Below are positions 43,560 to 55,169 of a DNA stretch of 64,000 nt, one piece after another. Numbering within the stretch: the first letter of the stretch is position 1; every line of letters starts with the position of its first letter. The position numbers and the translations under genes were made by a program. Source of the DNA: Anastrepha obliqua. Taxonomy: Eukaryota; Arthropoda; Insecta; Diptera; Tephritidae. The stretch spans positions 114,513,784-114,577,783 of the forward strand of contig NC_072893.1 of NCBI RefSeq assembly GCF_027943255.1, in the 5' to 3' direction. The notes beneath the pieces are model-generated. The model was not told where the DNA came from. It did no database searches and saw only the letters and a program-made list of their open reading frames with translations.

Positions 43560-44690
43560 AATACACTTTCTAAAAAAACTTTCAGGAAAGAGAGTATATT
43601 TTTGGGGATTTTGTTATTGTTATCTTTGAAAAAATTGAGGGGGTTGCTTTTCCAAAATTAGTACATACAAAAAAAAAATTTACAGAAAAAAAAATTGTTT
43701 TAAAAAAAATACACATTCTAAAAGAATTTCTGGAAAGAAATTTTATTTTTGAGGATTTTTTTATTGTCTGAAAATAAGAAAAAAATGTACAAAAATTGGG
43801 GGAGGTGGTTTTCCAAAATTAGTAAAAAAAAATACTTTCTAAAAAAATTTCTGGAAAGAAATTTTATTTTTGGGAATTTTTTTATTGTCTGAAAATAAGA
43901 AAAAAATGTATAAAAATTGGGCCAGGTGGTTTTCCAAAATTAGTAAAAAAAAAATTTACAAAAAAAAATTGTTAAAAAAAACAATTTCTAAAAAAAATTT
44001 TGGAAAGAAATTTTATTTTTGGGGATTTTGTTATTGTCTGAAAATAAGAAAAAAATGTACAAAAATTGGGGAGGTGGTTTTCCAAAATTAGTAAAAAAAA
44101 ATTGTTAAAAAAAACACTTTCTAAAAAAATTTCTGGAAAGAAATTTTATTTTTGGGAATTTTTTTATTGTCTGAAAATAAGAAAAAAATTTACAAAAATT
44201 GGGGCAGGTGGTTTTCCAAAATTAGTAAAAAAAAATTTACAAAAAAAAATTGTTAAAAAAAACAAATTCTAAAAAAATTTCTGGAAAGAAATTTTATTTT
44301 TGGGGATTTTGTTATTGTCTGAAAATAAGAAAAAAATGTACAAAAATTGGGGCAGGTGGTTTTCCAAAATTAGTAAAAAACAAAAATTTACAAAAAAAAA
44401 TTATTAAAAAAAAACACTTTCTAAAAAAATTTCTGGAAAGAAATTTTATTTTTGGGGATTTTGTTATTGTCTGAAAATAAGACAAAAATGTACTAAATTG
44501 GGGGAGGTGGTTTTCCAAAATTAGTAAAAAAACACTTTCTAAAAAAATTTCTGGAAAGAAATTTTATTTTTGGGGATTTTGTTTTTGTTGTTTTTGAAAA
44601 AATTGAGGGGGGTTTTTGTTCCAAAATTGAAGAAGCAGGTTTTCCAAAATTTATAAAAAAAAAATTTACACAAATTTTCAAAACATTCTT
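43560..44690. repeat. Tandem repeat array, unit about 118-152 bp
   Basis: The block GGAAAGAAATTTTATTTTTG recurs at about 43732, 43853, 44002, 44135, 44283, 44435 and 44553, with an earlier degenerate copy near 43586. Each unit also carries TTGTCTGAAAATAAG, AAAAATTGGG..GGTGG and TTTTCCAAAATTAGTA. Unit lengths alternate between about 118-133 and 146-152 because of a variable A-rich segment. The repeating open frames seen in the array are by-products of the period, not genes. Confidence 0.85.
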
Positions 44691-44775
44691 AGCAAAAAAT
44701 AAATTTTTGCACAAATGAAGCATTCTTTAGGAAAATTAAAGAAAATGCGCAACAGAAGGCCTATAAAGAATTTAA

Positions 44776-45499
44776 GGGGTTACATGGGTTTCGTTGGTTG
44801 AAAAAATCGATTTTTTTTTTTGGCTTATTAATTTCTACAACATCTCAGGAATATTATCCTAAATTTTCAAGCCGATCTGAATAATAAATTCAGAGATGCA
44901 GCCTTTGGAATATGTGCGCTCCAAGCCACTTTTAGTGCTACTCAAAACTTTAAACGCGTTTTTCTCGGAACCGTGTTTTCAAAGTCGGTTGTCAAATGTT
45001 CTCGAAAACTACTCAACCGATCTTGATGAAATTTTACACAGGTGTTCAAAATACAATTTACTCGTACTTGAACGAAGGATTTTGTTTTTTTTTTCAATTA
45101 CAACTATTTTTAAAAAAAAAAAGGTCAAGCAAATTTTACCGAAATTTTCATTTTTTTGGAAAAATGTCTGCCAAAATTCCAATTTTTACTTTTTTTTCTT
45201 TCCTTCGTTCTTGCACGAGTTTATGGTCTTAACTAAAATACTTATTTTTGTTTTTTCATTTTTGATGAGCCTGTCAGGAGTTATGCTGACAACGCGGACG
45301 CACCTTTTCTTCGGGGGGTCACCGGAAATGACGTCACAATGGAGGAGTTTTAATTTTTTTTTTTGAAAATTTCAGAAATTATTCTTTAAATATGTATCTA
45401 TAAGACAGAAAAAAGTTTGAATTGAATAAATAATTTTTTGCATAGAAAAAATAATATTGAAAATAGGCCTTTTTTACCCGACGAAACCCATGTAACCCC
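44776..45499. mobile_element. TTAA-flanked non-autonomous element 1
   Basis: GGGGTTACATGGGTTTCGT starts the left end and its inverse ends the right end. TTAA lies at both borders (44772-44775 and 45500-45503). The 724-bp interior is AT-rich, with the plus-strand frame 44896-45366 lacking any recognisable motif. TTAA targets are typical of piggyBac-type transposases, but no transposase is present and the G-rich terminus is not diagnostic. Compare 62495-63386. Confidence 0.7.
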
Positions 45500-45779
45500 T
45501 TAACGTATCTGCGACATGCAAAGCCTTATTTGCTTCTTCGAAACGTAGTTAGAAGACGTTTAGACTACCAAGGAAGGCAATACAAAAGTTTGCGTAAGTC
45601 TTTCAATCAGTTTCTTGAGTTATTCCCTTTTTAAAAATATATTGTGGAAACATTTTCCTGGGGCATTGAAATGAGAGTTTACTTCAAGGTTTGGCAATTT
45701 TCTAATTGTTTTACTGACCGTATCTAATATTTTTTGGTAGGGGCAAAATGGCACAAATCGGACGATTATACAAAAAAGT

Positions 45780-46180
45780 GTTAAAACCATTTGTAGAAAG
45801 CTGCTCTGCAGAAATGGCGTGTATTTTCACAAAAAATCTTTTGAACCAAACTGACACCTGCAATTACTTGCTGAAATGCAACGAAATCAATTAATTTGAA
45901 AAGCAGATAACAAACGATTAAAAATTGCCAAAGTGCCGAATGGAAAGCTCCAGATGAGTCACCCCCCAAAAAATCGCGTTTGGAGAGGTCAAAAACCAAG
46001 TCGATGCTCATTTGTGTTTACGATTCCAAGGGAATTTTCGACAAGGAGTTCATGCTAACGCTGCCAAATCGTCAATGCATTTTTCTATCTTGACATTTTG
46101 AAGCGTTTGTTGCATCGCAGGAAGAATGTTGTGTTCCATTAAGAACACAGCTGCCCACACACATTTTTAACGATACGCCA
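45780..46180 (+). pseudogene. FLJ37770-like mariner remnant
   Basis: With frame changes the plus strand gives WKAPDESPPKKSR, KTKSMLICVYDSKGIF, a GQTVN-like block, FYLDILKRLLHRRKN and a truncated end. That is the middle of a mariner transposase between the first and second Asp. The region from the LLHDNAPSH block onwards is missing. It differs from copy H (34529-35994). Confidence 0.45.
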
Positions 46181-48025
46181 GCAGTTGTTCCTAAAGCTTC
46201 GCTGGAAAGGTTCTATCACATGCGCTTTATGGTACAGAACTGGCACAAGGCAAGGCAACCAACACTTTTACTAGTAGTAATGAGGATCTTTTCAATAAAT
46301 GAATAAATATGTGAAAAGTACACTGAAGACTTCTTCTACAAGATGCCAGAAGCTCTCTGCAGTAGCTCGAGACTTTTACTCAACTGCTCGTCCTAAACGC
46401 GCTCATAAATCTACAATTTCTCAACGGCTACTAAGAGCGCTGATTTATGATTTTTCATACAAACTCATGCCTATACGCCCAAATATATGCAACTACAGTA
46501 CGAATGCTGTGATGAAGTAGAGAAAATAATAAAAATAAGAAATGTAAAAGAAGACAAAACCAAAAAAAAAAGAAAAAAAAACAATATGCAAAAGAATTTA
46601 CAATGCAATTGAGTATGCAAATATTGCCTACTTCACACACACACACACACGCGCGCAGGCAAGAGTAAGCTTGTAACAAAAACGCTCATTAACACAAATT
46701 TCTTGCAACACAAGTGCAAAGCGAAAGAATCTGCACACTTGTGAATATGCATATGAACACACATATGTACCTACGTGCATGGGCGTGTGTTTGTGAGAAT
46801 GAGTACATATAAAGATATTTTTCACAGCTCACCTTTTGACGTCTTTGTTATGACAGCGGATGGGGGGGGGGGCATCCTCTCTGCTATATGTGAGTTGCTA
46901 CTGCAGCAGCCATGCAGATCTGTTAAAGTTTTTTTTTATTATTTATTTCAATTGTTTGGCTTTTTTCTCACTTTTATTTCGCTTTTCTGCATATTTCTTT
47001 CAGCTCATCTTAACTTCTTTCCATTTATTTTCAGCACTGCTTTGCTACTCATCCTTCATTTCGTGCGCCTGTGTGATTGTTAGCGAGTTTTCATTGGTAT
47101 ATTGCATACATTTAGGCGATATTCCAATGCTGCTACAATGAAACAGTGATAATAATAAAAAATAACAATAACAAATGAATCCAGCAGTATGACGGCAGCA
47201 CACATTTCTCTCAGATTGTTGTGTATGCAGTTGTATGCATGCAGTTAGGTGTGTGTGTGTAGGTGTTTGCACGCCCATTGCTTACTTTGTGTGTATGTAT
47301 GTTTGGATGGTATTCGCCCTCACCTACTTTGGCTGCTTCACTGATTCTCGTTTGCATTCGAACACTTAGCAGCTACCTAAAAAGAGGTGTTGAACGCTCT
47401 TCTTTTTGTTAGTGTCACACATTTAGTGTTGCAATTTTAATTATTATAAAATGTTGCAACAACAGAAGGCGCTAGTGAGTATAAGAATAATAACATATTA
47501 AAAATGTACTTATCGCCTCACTTGCGCAGTGAGTGCTACATACTGCACATACACACATACACACATACATACATACTTACTCACATTTGTAATTATTTTT
47601 AGCCAAGTTTCCAAGCTCAACACTTGTTGTTGTATATAGCATACAAATCTTTACACTTCTCCTTAGCACTTGCCACAATTAGTAATTATTTTTAGTGGCT
47701 CCTCTAATATTTTTTACTGTACTCATTGGCAGTTTTGGGAACAAATATAATATGTAAGAGAAAAGGATTAGTAAATGGCTAAAAAAATATTTAATAGTTC
47801 GAGCAGCTGTGAGCTTGCAGTGATACTCTGATATTTCAAAAAATATCTCAAAGCACGCAAAACTAGAAGAAACGAAATTTTTATTTTACAATTTCGCGAT
47901 ACGCTGTGTCTAGTCAGATCCTATGAGTGCCAATGTTACATACGGAATCATGCGCGCAACGAAAAAACTTGCCACTCGAAATTTTTCACAACAATTAAGG
48001 ATGATTAATTTTGTGCCATTTTGTA
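46181..48025. other. Non-coding stretch with microsatellites
   Basis: Contains an AC/CG repeat at about 46634-46655, GT-rich runs at 47250-47280 and ACATAC repeats at 47545-47580. Otherwise no gene or element found. Low-complexity T-rich frames around 46900-47080 are not coding. Confidence 0.45.
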
Positions 48026-49287
48026 TCAGGTCAGTCCATAAGTTCGTGCGTATTTTACCCATAATTTTATTTTTGTACGATTTTTGCATACAAAAAATTA
48101 TTCGCGGAATATAACGGAACTATTTATATTTTCTTTGACATATTGTGCATTCAACAAGTGATTTTAATCGCGGATAGAAGCACGTGTTCTTAAAAAATAA
48201 ATGGAATCTTCGAACGCGTATTGCATTTTTTTTATAAAAGTGGCAAAAATGCAACAACTGCTGCTGCAGAAATAAACACTGTTCACGGAGAGGATACTGT
48301 GAGTGTAAGGACTGCGCAAAAGTGGTTTTCAAAATTCCGAAGTGGTAACTGCGACGTGGCAGATGCCCCGCGCGCTAGTCGTCCTGAAGTCTTCAACTCC
48401 GACGCCTTGCTCGAACTCGTGGAAGCTGAGCCAAATTTGACAGTCGATTTGATAGTTCAGAGGTTAAATTCATCGCATGGAACAGTTCATAGGCGCCTGG
48501 TTCAGTTGGGAAAGGTTTCAAAGCTGGGAAAATGGGTTCCGCATAGACTTTCCGTCGCCACCCTTCAGCAGAGAGTGAATGTGTGTTCTGAGCTGCTGCA
48601 ACGGCGTGAAAATGAAAGTTTTTTGAACCGTATCGTTACTGGTGATGAAAAATGGGTCCTCAACAATAATCCTGTTCGTAAATGCCAATGGTTAGATAAA
48701 AATGAAACACCAGAACCGACCCCTAGACATGGCCTTCACCCCAAGAAGATTCTCCTATCTATTTGGTGTGATATGTCCGGTATTGTTTATTATGCACTTC
48801 TGGAACCAAACTAGACGATAACTGCTGATTATTGTTCCCATCAGCTGTCAAAACTGAATGAGGCACTTAAATAAAATCGACCGTCTTTAGTGAATAGACG
48901 CAAAGTTTTGTTTCACCACGACAACACAAGACCTACAGCAAGGCAAACATTAGGCAAGCTGAACGAGCTCGGATGGGAGCTAATGCCGCATCCACCATAC
49001 TCTCCGGGTATTGCACCTTGTGATTATTACCTTTTCCATGGACTTCAATCCCATATGAGTAACAAGAACTACTCCTCAACAGAAGCTATGAAAAGGGATA
49101 TCGCAACGTATTTTGGCTCCAAGCCAAAAAACTTTTTGAGCAGGGAATTCAAAATTTGCCTAAACGTTGTGAAGACATTGTAAATAATGAAGAAAAATAT
49201 ATTATTGATTAATAAATACTTTAAACATCTTTTTTATTAATTTTAAAACCACCTTTAAAAAACGCACGAACTTATGGACTGACCTGA
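48026..49287 (+). mobile_element. Mariner (copy F) with perfect TIRs, gene broken
   Basis: The TIRs read TCAGGTCAGTCCATAAGTTC and six more bases, perfect over 26 bp. TA lies on both sides (48024-48025 and 49288-49289). The 1262-bp element is full length. The terminus AAGTTCGTGCG also occurs in mariner E, although the outer bases differ. Confidence 0.88.
48201..49183 (+). pseudogene. Mariner transposase pseudogene (copy F)
   Basis: The ATG at 48201 runs MESSNAYCIFF and is lost by a frameshift in a T run near 48225. The main frame resumes at HFFYKSGKNATTAAAEIN and covers the helix-turn-helix (GEDTVSVRTAQKWFSKFRSG), WVPHRLS and VTGDEKWVLNNN with the first Asp. It stops at 48812 and again near 48870. 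A third part carries LFHHDNTRP (second Asp) and PPYSPGIAPCDYYLF (third Asp). The last spacing is 33 rather than 34, because a His codon after NTRP is missing. It is otherwise a near full-length copy, so it died fairly recently. Confidence 0.85.
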
Positions 49288-49329
49288 TATATGCGAGAAT
49301 GCTGCGAATAACCGCAACACAGATAATTG

Positions 49330-50510
49330 TTGACAGGCAGGTAGGTAGGTAGGTAGGTACAGTAGTTGTCAATTGAAACACCTAGACCTGCTGTAGGTCC
49401 ATTGTAAGACCACCAGGGCTGTCCCCTCTTCTCACTCTACATTGTTCCCATTGAACCAATCTGTTGCTTTAATATATCTAATAAGGCTTGCTATTTTTAA
49501 ATTCTGCCAAGTTATTATTCCTAAAACAGTAAAGCTTCTTCCATCCAGAGTCATGCACCCACATAGTCGTCGTTACAGCTTCTGCAATAGTCGTTATAGG
49601 GTGCTTCCAATCTACTGGCATGCCTGAAAATCAGACAATGCCCTGTTAGAACACCAAGAAGATTTCTCATGTCCTTCTTGTGCAGTTTCAACAATCGGTT
49701 TGTGTGGCCCATATTCCATTCTGGCCACGTCATTCTACTTCTTGCACAAGTCAGGGACTGAGTCCATAGCCCGTTGGCAGCTCTAATATTGTGTTCGTCT
49801 ATAAGCATCTTATAAGTTGCTAAAGGCATAGGTATGTTCACTTTGTCTGGTTGGAGCGGTAACGTGGTACCCAATATCGCTAGTACATCTGCTTTGCATT
49901 TGTCTGCAATGTCGCTGTGACCCAGAGCAGGTTTACTGTAAAGTACTGTGATAGTTCTGTCAAAACGTTGATACATTCTTTTACTGTCTTCGAGTTAATA
50001 TTAGGTGATTGTAACGCTAGGAAGGCTACCAGAGAATACACTTTATTCTCTATATTTCTCTATCTCCGTAAATAGTGAATTTAGTGCTCTCCCTGTGGAT
50101 TTACCTTTAGAGTAAGCATGTTGTGATCTCGCGAGTAGCGACGGTGTCAAGCTTTCGTTTATAAAGGTGTCTATTAATCGCTCTAACGTCTTTAATAGAA
50201 AAGAGGAAAGACTAATAGGTCTGAAGTCTTTAGGTTTCATATGCGAGTTTCTACCGGCCTTTGGTATACAAACTACCCTGACTTAGGGTGACGCAATGCA
50301 TTAGTAGTGTTCCTCTGAATATGGTTATCTGCCATTTCATTGTGTGTTGCAGTTGCGCAGGGATTAACCCATCTGGTCCCGGTGTTTTGTATGGTTGGAA
50401 GTTTTTACAGCCCAAGTTATCTTGGCTTCTGTGACAATGTTGAGGATATCGGAACCTAGTACCGCATCCGAAGTTGGACTATTGGTGGTTATCGCTTGTT
50501 GACAAGATTT
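49330..50510 (-). pseudogene. LOA/I-type LINE remnant with internal deletion and 4-bp repeat tail
   Basis: 5' pieces (50043-50500): ITTNSPTSDAVLGSDI, then VRVVCIPKAGRNSH and PKDFRPISLSSFLLKTLERL, the RT fingers. A large deletion then joins these to RNase H and C-terminal sequence (49551-49976): IRAANGLWTQSLTCARS, KDMRNLLGVLTGHCLIFR and YNDYCRSCNDD. Between RT fingers and RNase H, motifs A to D are missing, so no YADD is present. The 3' end is a (CCTA)n repeat near 49330-49350. Tail and sequence parallel the copy at 59843-61250. Confidence 0.72.
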
Positions 50511-50562
50511 GGCAATTTATTTGCTTCTTATTTCATTTTCGCTTACCTGATCATTGCAGTGT

Positions 50563-51100
50563 ACTAGGTTGTTCAATAAGTTTTACGGGTCGATAAGAAA
50601 AACACAATTTTATAATTTGAAATGCACTTTATTATTCAGTATAGTCTCTCTGAACATCAATACACTTGTTTCAACGAGATTCTATTTTACTAATGCCATC
50701 TCTAAAGTGAGCATCTGGAAGACCTGCAAAATACGCTTCCACATCGCTTATGACTTCATCATGTGATGAAAGATGATTTCCACGCATGCATTTGTCTAGG
50801 TCTCGAAACAAATTAAAGTTGTTAGGGGCCAAATATGGCGAATACGATGAATGCTCCAACAATTTGAACTTTAATTCATGGATTTTAGTCATTGTTAAAA
50901 TGTTCTTGTGGAACGGTGCATTGTCCTGATGAAAACGAATTTATTTCTTTTGCAAACTGGGTCTTTTTCACGAATTTTACCTTGCGCAGAACTTTTTCCT
51001 TCAGGTCTAAAAGATTACAATAATATTCAGAATTTATTATTTAACCAGATGGCAAGTAATCCACCAACGAAATACCTTTCGTAGAGCGTGCCGCATCTGA
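50563..51100 (-). pseudogene. Mariner remnant (irritans-like), 5'-truncated
   Basis: The terminus at the low end (about 50563-50600) reads TAGGTTGTTCAATAAGTTTT in plus sense. The transposase end runs STKGISLVDYLPSG, a stop, then SEYYCNLL near 51000-51100. A decayed core follows, then MTKIHELKFKLLEHSSYSPY, LAPNNFNLFRDLDK, VEAYFAGLPDAHF and GISKIESR. Asn replaces the third catalytic Asp (APNN for APSD) and the second-Asp block is not readable. Only about 0.5 kb is left. Confidence 0.6.
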
Positions 51101-51594
51101 ACAACGAACTAGTCGACAGGCAAGGGCTCAGTGAGGATGAACAGAGTGAAATGAGAATAATGTTTCCAAGCCTAAAGTTGCTGAATATTTATTAGCTGTC
51201 ATCTAGTATGTTTCTGCAAAAGGTAACTGGAGAAAGGAAGATTTCTTTTTTTGTAAAAAATGAAATTTTTCTTATTTCTGTAAAAAATATGGTTCACTCG
51301 CTATGAATCCTCACATCATCTTCTCTGCTCTATGCAAACTTTTGTACGATTTTGAGCTGGGGCTGTATGACTGCTGAATTTCTCGAAGGGACAGCCAAAA
51401 GTACTTAAATTAGAAACTGAACCTTTGCCTTCGTTAACGTGTAATTTCGGCGATACTAATTTAGCAGAAGGTTACTGTTGCCATCAAAGCAAAGCGTAGT
51501 CCTAGTAAATATAAATGTTTTTACCACTAATTTCTTTTACTTGCACTGATTTATAAACAGTAAAAGTGATGATCTTTAACTATATAACTGTAAT
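51101..51594. other. No gene recognised
   Basis: A copy of ACTGATTTATAAACAGTAAA, continuing to 51577, lies at 51545-51577 and is repeated right of the SINE at 51921-51953. Otherwise nothing identified. Confidence 0.45.
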
Positions 51595-51917
51595 GGCCGC
51601 CGTAGCCGAATGGGTTGGTGTGTGATTACCATTCGGAATTCACTTAAAGAACGTTGGTTCGAATCTCGGTGAAACACCAAAATTAAGAAGAACTTTTTTC
51701 TAACAGCGGTCGCCCCTCGGCAGGCAGTGGCAAACCTCCGAGTTTATTTGTGCCATGAAAAAGCTCCTCATAAAAATATCTGCCGTCATATCTGAGTCGA
51801 CTTGAAACTGTAGGTCCCTCCATTTGCAGAACAACATCAAGACGCACACCACAAATAGGAGGAGGAGCTCGGTCAAACACCCAGATAGGGTGTACGCGCC
51901 AACTAATAATAATGAAT
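51595..51917 (+). mobile_element. tRNA-derived SINE, copy 1 (best preserved)
   Basis: The head carries a polymerase III A box (TAGCCGAATGGGTTGG, from about 51605) and B box (GGTTCGAATCTCGG, from about 51655). Transcription would be driven from within by Pol III. The body has GCGGTCGCCCCTCGGCAGGC, GACTTGAAACTGTAGGTCCC and GCACACCACAAATAGGAGG. The 3' end is GGGTGTACGCGCCAACTAAT followed by an AAT-like repeat. I associate this body with tephritids, though only from memory. Copies 2 and 3 lie at 58399 and 23034. Confidence 0.85.
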
Positions 51918-52033
51918 ATTACTGATTTATCAAAAGTAAAAGTGATGATCTTTCTTCACTTTTTAAAACGAAAAATTGAGTTATTAAGGGGTCGCCTAAT
52001 ACTTTTTTCCAAGGCTGCTTATATGTGAATATA

Positions 52034-52915
52034 AAGGGTGGTTCAATTTCAATGGCCGATTTTGAATGTGAACCACACCTAAACGTCCAGTTTTTTTCTG
52101 CACTTCATTTGACATTTTTAAATTTCAGATTAACTCAATTTGAGCCATAGAAAGATATGCAATCGAGCAACGCGTTAAAGTTATTCAGGCTTACTATGAA
52201 AACGGGCGTTCAAATCAAAATGCATATCGTGCACAGTGGATTCGTCAATAAGCAAAATTGCCGCATTGGGCGAATGATAATCCAGGAGTGATTGCCGAAA
52301 AACCCATGCGCCCACAAAGAGTGACTGTTTGGTGCGGTTTATGGGCCGGCGGCATCATTGGGCCGTATTTTTTCCAAAATGAGGCCGGTCAGGCAATTAC
52401 TGTGAATAGTGTTCGCTATCGTGAGATGACAACGAACTTTTTATGCCCCAAATTGGAAGATATGGATGTGGACGATATGTGGTTTCAACAGAACGGTGCC
52501 ACTTGTCACACATCTAACGAAACAATGGCTCTTTTGCGCGAAAAGTTTGATGGCCGAATAATCTCAGGTCGCGGCGATGTCAATTGGCCGCCATGATCAT
52601 GTGATTTGACACCGTTGGACTTCTTTCTTTGGGGTTATTTGAAATAAAAGGTGTACGTCGATAAGCCAGCAACAATTCAAGAGCTAAAGGATGAGATAAT
52701 TCGGCTCATTAACGACATAGAACCTGAATTATGCCTCAGCGTCATCGACAATTTGGTGTGCCGCCGGGGCCGCGACGGCTATTTGGCCGATAGTTTATGC
52801 CACACGCAATTGAGCCATACCAATATTATCATAATGAAGAAAAATGATAATAATTTCCTAAAAAAATTGTATTTGATTCAAAATCAACACCGGCCCTTGA
52901 AACTTAACCACCCTT
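52034..52915 (+). mobile_element. DD41D ('rosa'-like) element, deleted copy C
   Basis: The ends are AAGGGTGGTTCAATTTCAA and the near inverse, with TA on both sides (52032-52033 and 52916-52917). Length is 882 bp. It is the same subfamily as copy B (8965-9888) but has a different internal deletion. Confidence 0.85.
52150..52805 (+). pseudogene. Broken DD41D transposase (copy C)
   Basis: The start is damaged (a MERY-like codon is lost near 52150; RAIEQRVKVIQAYYENGRS-like residues remain). It is fused by deletion to GFVNKQNCRI and then frameshifted by one base near 52262. From there WANDNPGVIAEKPMRPQRVT is in frame, with QQNGATCHTSN: Asn replaces the second catalytic Asp. A TGA interrupts the next block (NWPP then stop at 52594-52596), after which CDLTPLDFFLWGY carries the third Asp. 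The DNA-binding domain and the first Asp block are largely deleted. The copy is inactive. Confidence 0.8.
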
Positions 52916-52917
52916 TA

Positions 52918-55169
52918 CAACCAAATAATCTAAATATCCACTAACTGATCACACCAGAGCTGATATCGAAATATATTTTCAAGCTTCTACCACACCAATG
53001 AAACTTTTATACGCTGCTGAACAAATAACCAAACATTTTGACATTAATGCCAGAAATATGTTTTATTACAAATTGCTTTATTATAAATGGTTAAACATGG
53101 AAAAATTATGAGTGCAATACCAGACACTCTCGCATTCCCATATTCAAGTACGAGTAAATATGAAAAACGCATAAAAAATATCGAGTCCCAGGCACTGAAG
53201 CAAAGATGGAACTGCGAGTGGCACTTCTTCCGATTGTCGCCCACAGACGCTGAGGTAGAGATAAAGAAAGAAGAAGAGAAATGAAAATAAATAAAAAGTA
53301 TTGTAGTAAATCATAGGAAGCGTGAAATAATTTCGAAGCAGGAAAAAGCAATGCCATACAAATACGCAACAACAGCAATAACAAAACCCTTAATATAAAA
53401 GCAATAGCTAAGTAAAAGAAGCAAAAAAAAAAGAAAGAAAAAACAGTAGTTAAGATATGAAAAACGAAGTGCCTGGAGTGTGTAAGGTGCAAAGCGGCTG
53501 AGGCGGTAAGTGCGCTAAAATTTCATGTGAGCATCCGCTGATACTTTCAACACAGCCATTAACCTATGACAAGCGCAGGGAGGGTGGGGCGCCAGTCGAA
53601 GTGTGTGTGTGTGTGATACATGTACATAAATATATTCTGTATATAGAAATAGAATATAAATAAAAAAAAAGTTAGCTAGCTGTTGGAGAAAATTTCTTCT
53701 TAGTTCTGCGCTGGAACGACTTTTGCAAAAATGGAACCAGTTTGCTTGTGAGCAAGTGGGAGCACCAAGCGTTAAATAACTACAGCACCGGAACTTATTG
53801 ATAAGTTTTCATAATTTATTTGCTTCTTACTTAATTCTAATAATTATTTTGTAACAATTAATTAATAGTAATTATTTTTCATTCCCCTACAAAAATCATA
53901 TAAAACCTACCTTCAAACTTTGGGTCAATTATATTAAAAGAAATTTTCATCAAACTGTGAAATTTTGTAAAAAGAAGTTAAAAGTAAAATTCGAGTATGC
54001 AGTTTTATAGTCCATGGAATTTGGGTACAACAAAGTACAAGTTTCAAGTGTGGCAAAAATCGCTCTGCTTTTTGACAATTTTTCGTTTTCTGACGGTCTA
54101 GAGCATTTGCTTCTTCTAAATAATTTTTTTTTTGCTAGTCAGTTGCTTTATTGTACAAAAATAAAAACATAGCATTAATACATCATATTTCGACTTGACT
54201 TTAGTATCCTTTAAAAAAAAAAAACAATTTGATAATTGTAAGAGTTACCGCTGTTTGTGTGGATCCCGTTTTTCCCGAAGTCCCTTGCGGTGATCATCAC
54301 AAGTCCTTATAGATTCATTTAAAATCAATCGGACAAGAGAAATTAGTTGTATTAATAGATAATCTTGTGCCTTATCGAAGCTTTTTTTCAAATTTTCGGA
54401 GTTTTATATTTAGAAAATGCAAAAAAAAATTAAATTTTTGTAAATTCTGACTTCTCTTCCCTTAAGATGGTTGCTTAAGATGCCATACGGCCATGTAAAG
54501 TCAGCACCAAAACAATTGAAAAATAAATTTAATGAGGATGAAAATATAGAAGGTTTATCATGATAAAGATACTGCATTGTGCATTACATATTTGAATACC
54601 CTCAGCAGCTTTTCGATACCAAAGTACCTCATTAGAATCATATGCAGCTACTTAAGCCAGATATTACTGTGATATGCCCAAAGGGCTCAAAGAGATGCTG
54701 CGTATCTGGTGCTGTTCCGCAACAAAACTGGTGTGCTTCTAACGCCCAACAATCTCGTTCCACAAATGCTTAAGTCAGAGGTCAGTCAAAAAGTGAAGGG
54801 CAGTGCAAGCTTTTGCAACACGAATTATCGTGGAGCTTCGTAGCATTGATTGGAGGTGAAGGAAGGATGATAGATGAACACAGAAGCAAGAAAAACTGGC
54901 GTATTGATAAAATGCAGCAAAACGAAAAACAGACGACAATTGAGCTTATTGCTGACGAGGGCCTTCAGACGTAATTACCAAATCGATATCCCTATGGGAT
55001 GAACCATCGCACTTGAGGTGTTGTGTGTGGCTTTAAAGTCCTACACTGGATAAGGCTTTCGATGGCTTAAGGTGTCGTTTGTAGCCGTTGGACTTAAGGT
55101 GTTGTGCGTGGCCTTAAAGTCCCACACTGGATAAGGCGTTCGTTGGTTTTTACGCCTCGTAATTAACAA
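52918..55169. other. Non-coding stretch, possibly host DNA
   Basis: No element or gene identified over about 2.2 kb. It includes a GT microsatellite near 53600-53613. Repeated phrases near 55006-55140 (AAGTCC(T/C)ACACTGGATAAG, twice) suggest a small local duplication of about 80 bp. Open frames at 53087-53284 and 53106-53492 oppose each other on the two strands and carry no motif. Confidence 0.4.

Noticed and set aside
43870..44723. Chain of overlapping open frames with repeated Lys/Phe-rich sequence
   Set aside because: They are translations of an AT-rich tandem repeat with period 118-152 bp, present on both strands.
44896..45366. 156-codon plus-strand frame
   Set aside because: Lies inside a TTAA-flanked non-autonomous element, is very rich in Phe and Lys, and has no motif.
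51595..51680. A functional tRNA gene
   Set aside because: The A and B boxes are real, but the head does not fold into a convincing cloverleaf and is fused to a 3' body repeated at two other loci, so it is a SINE.
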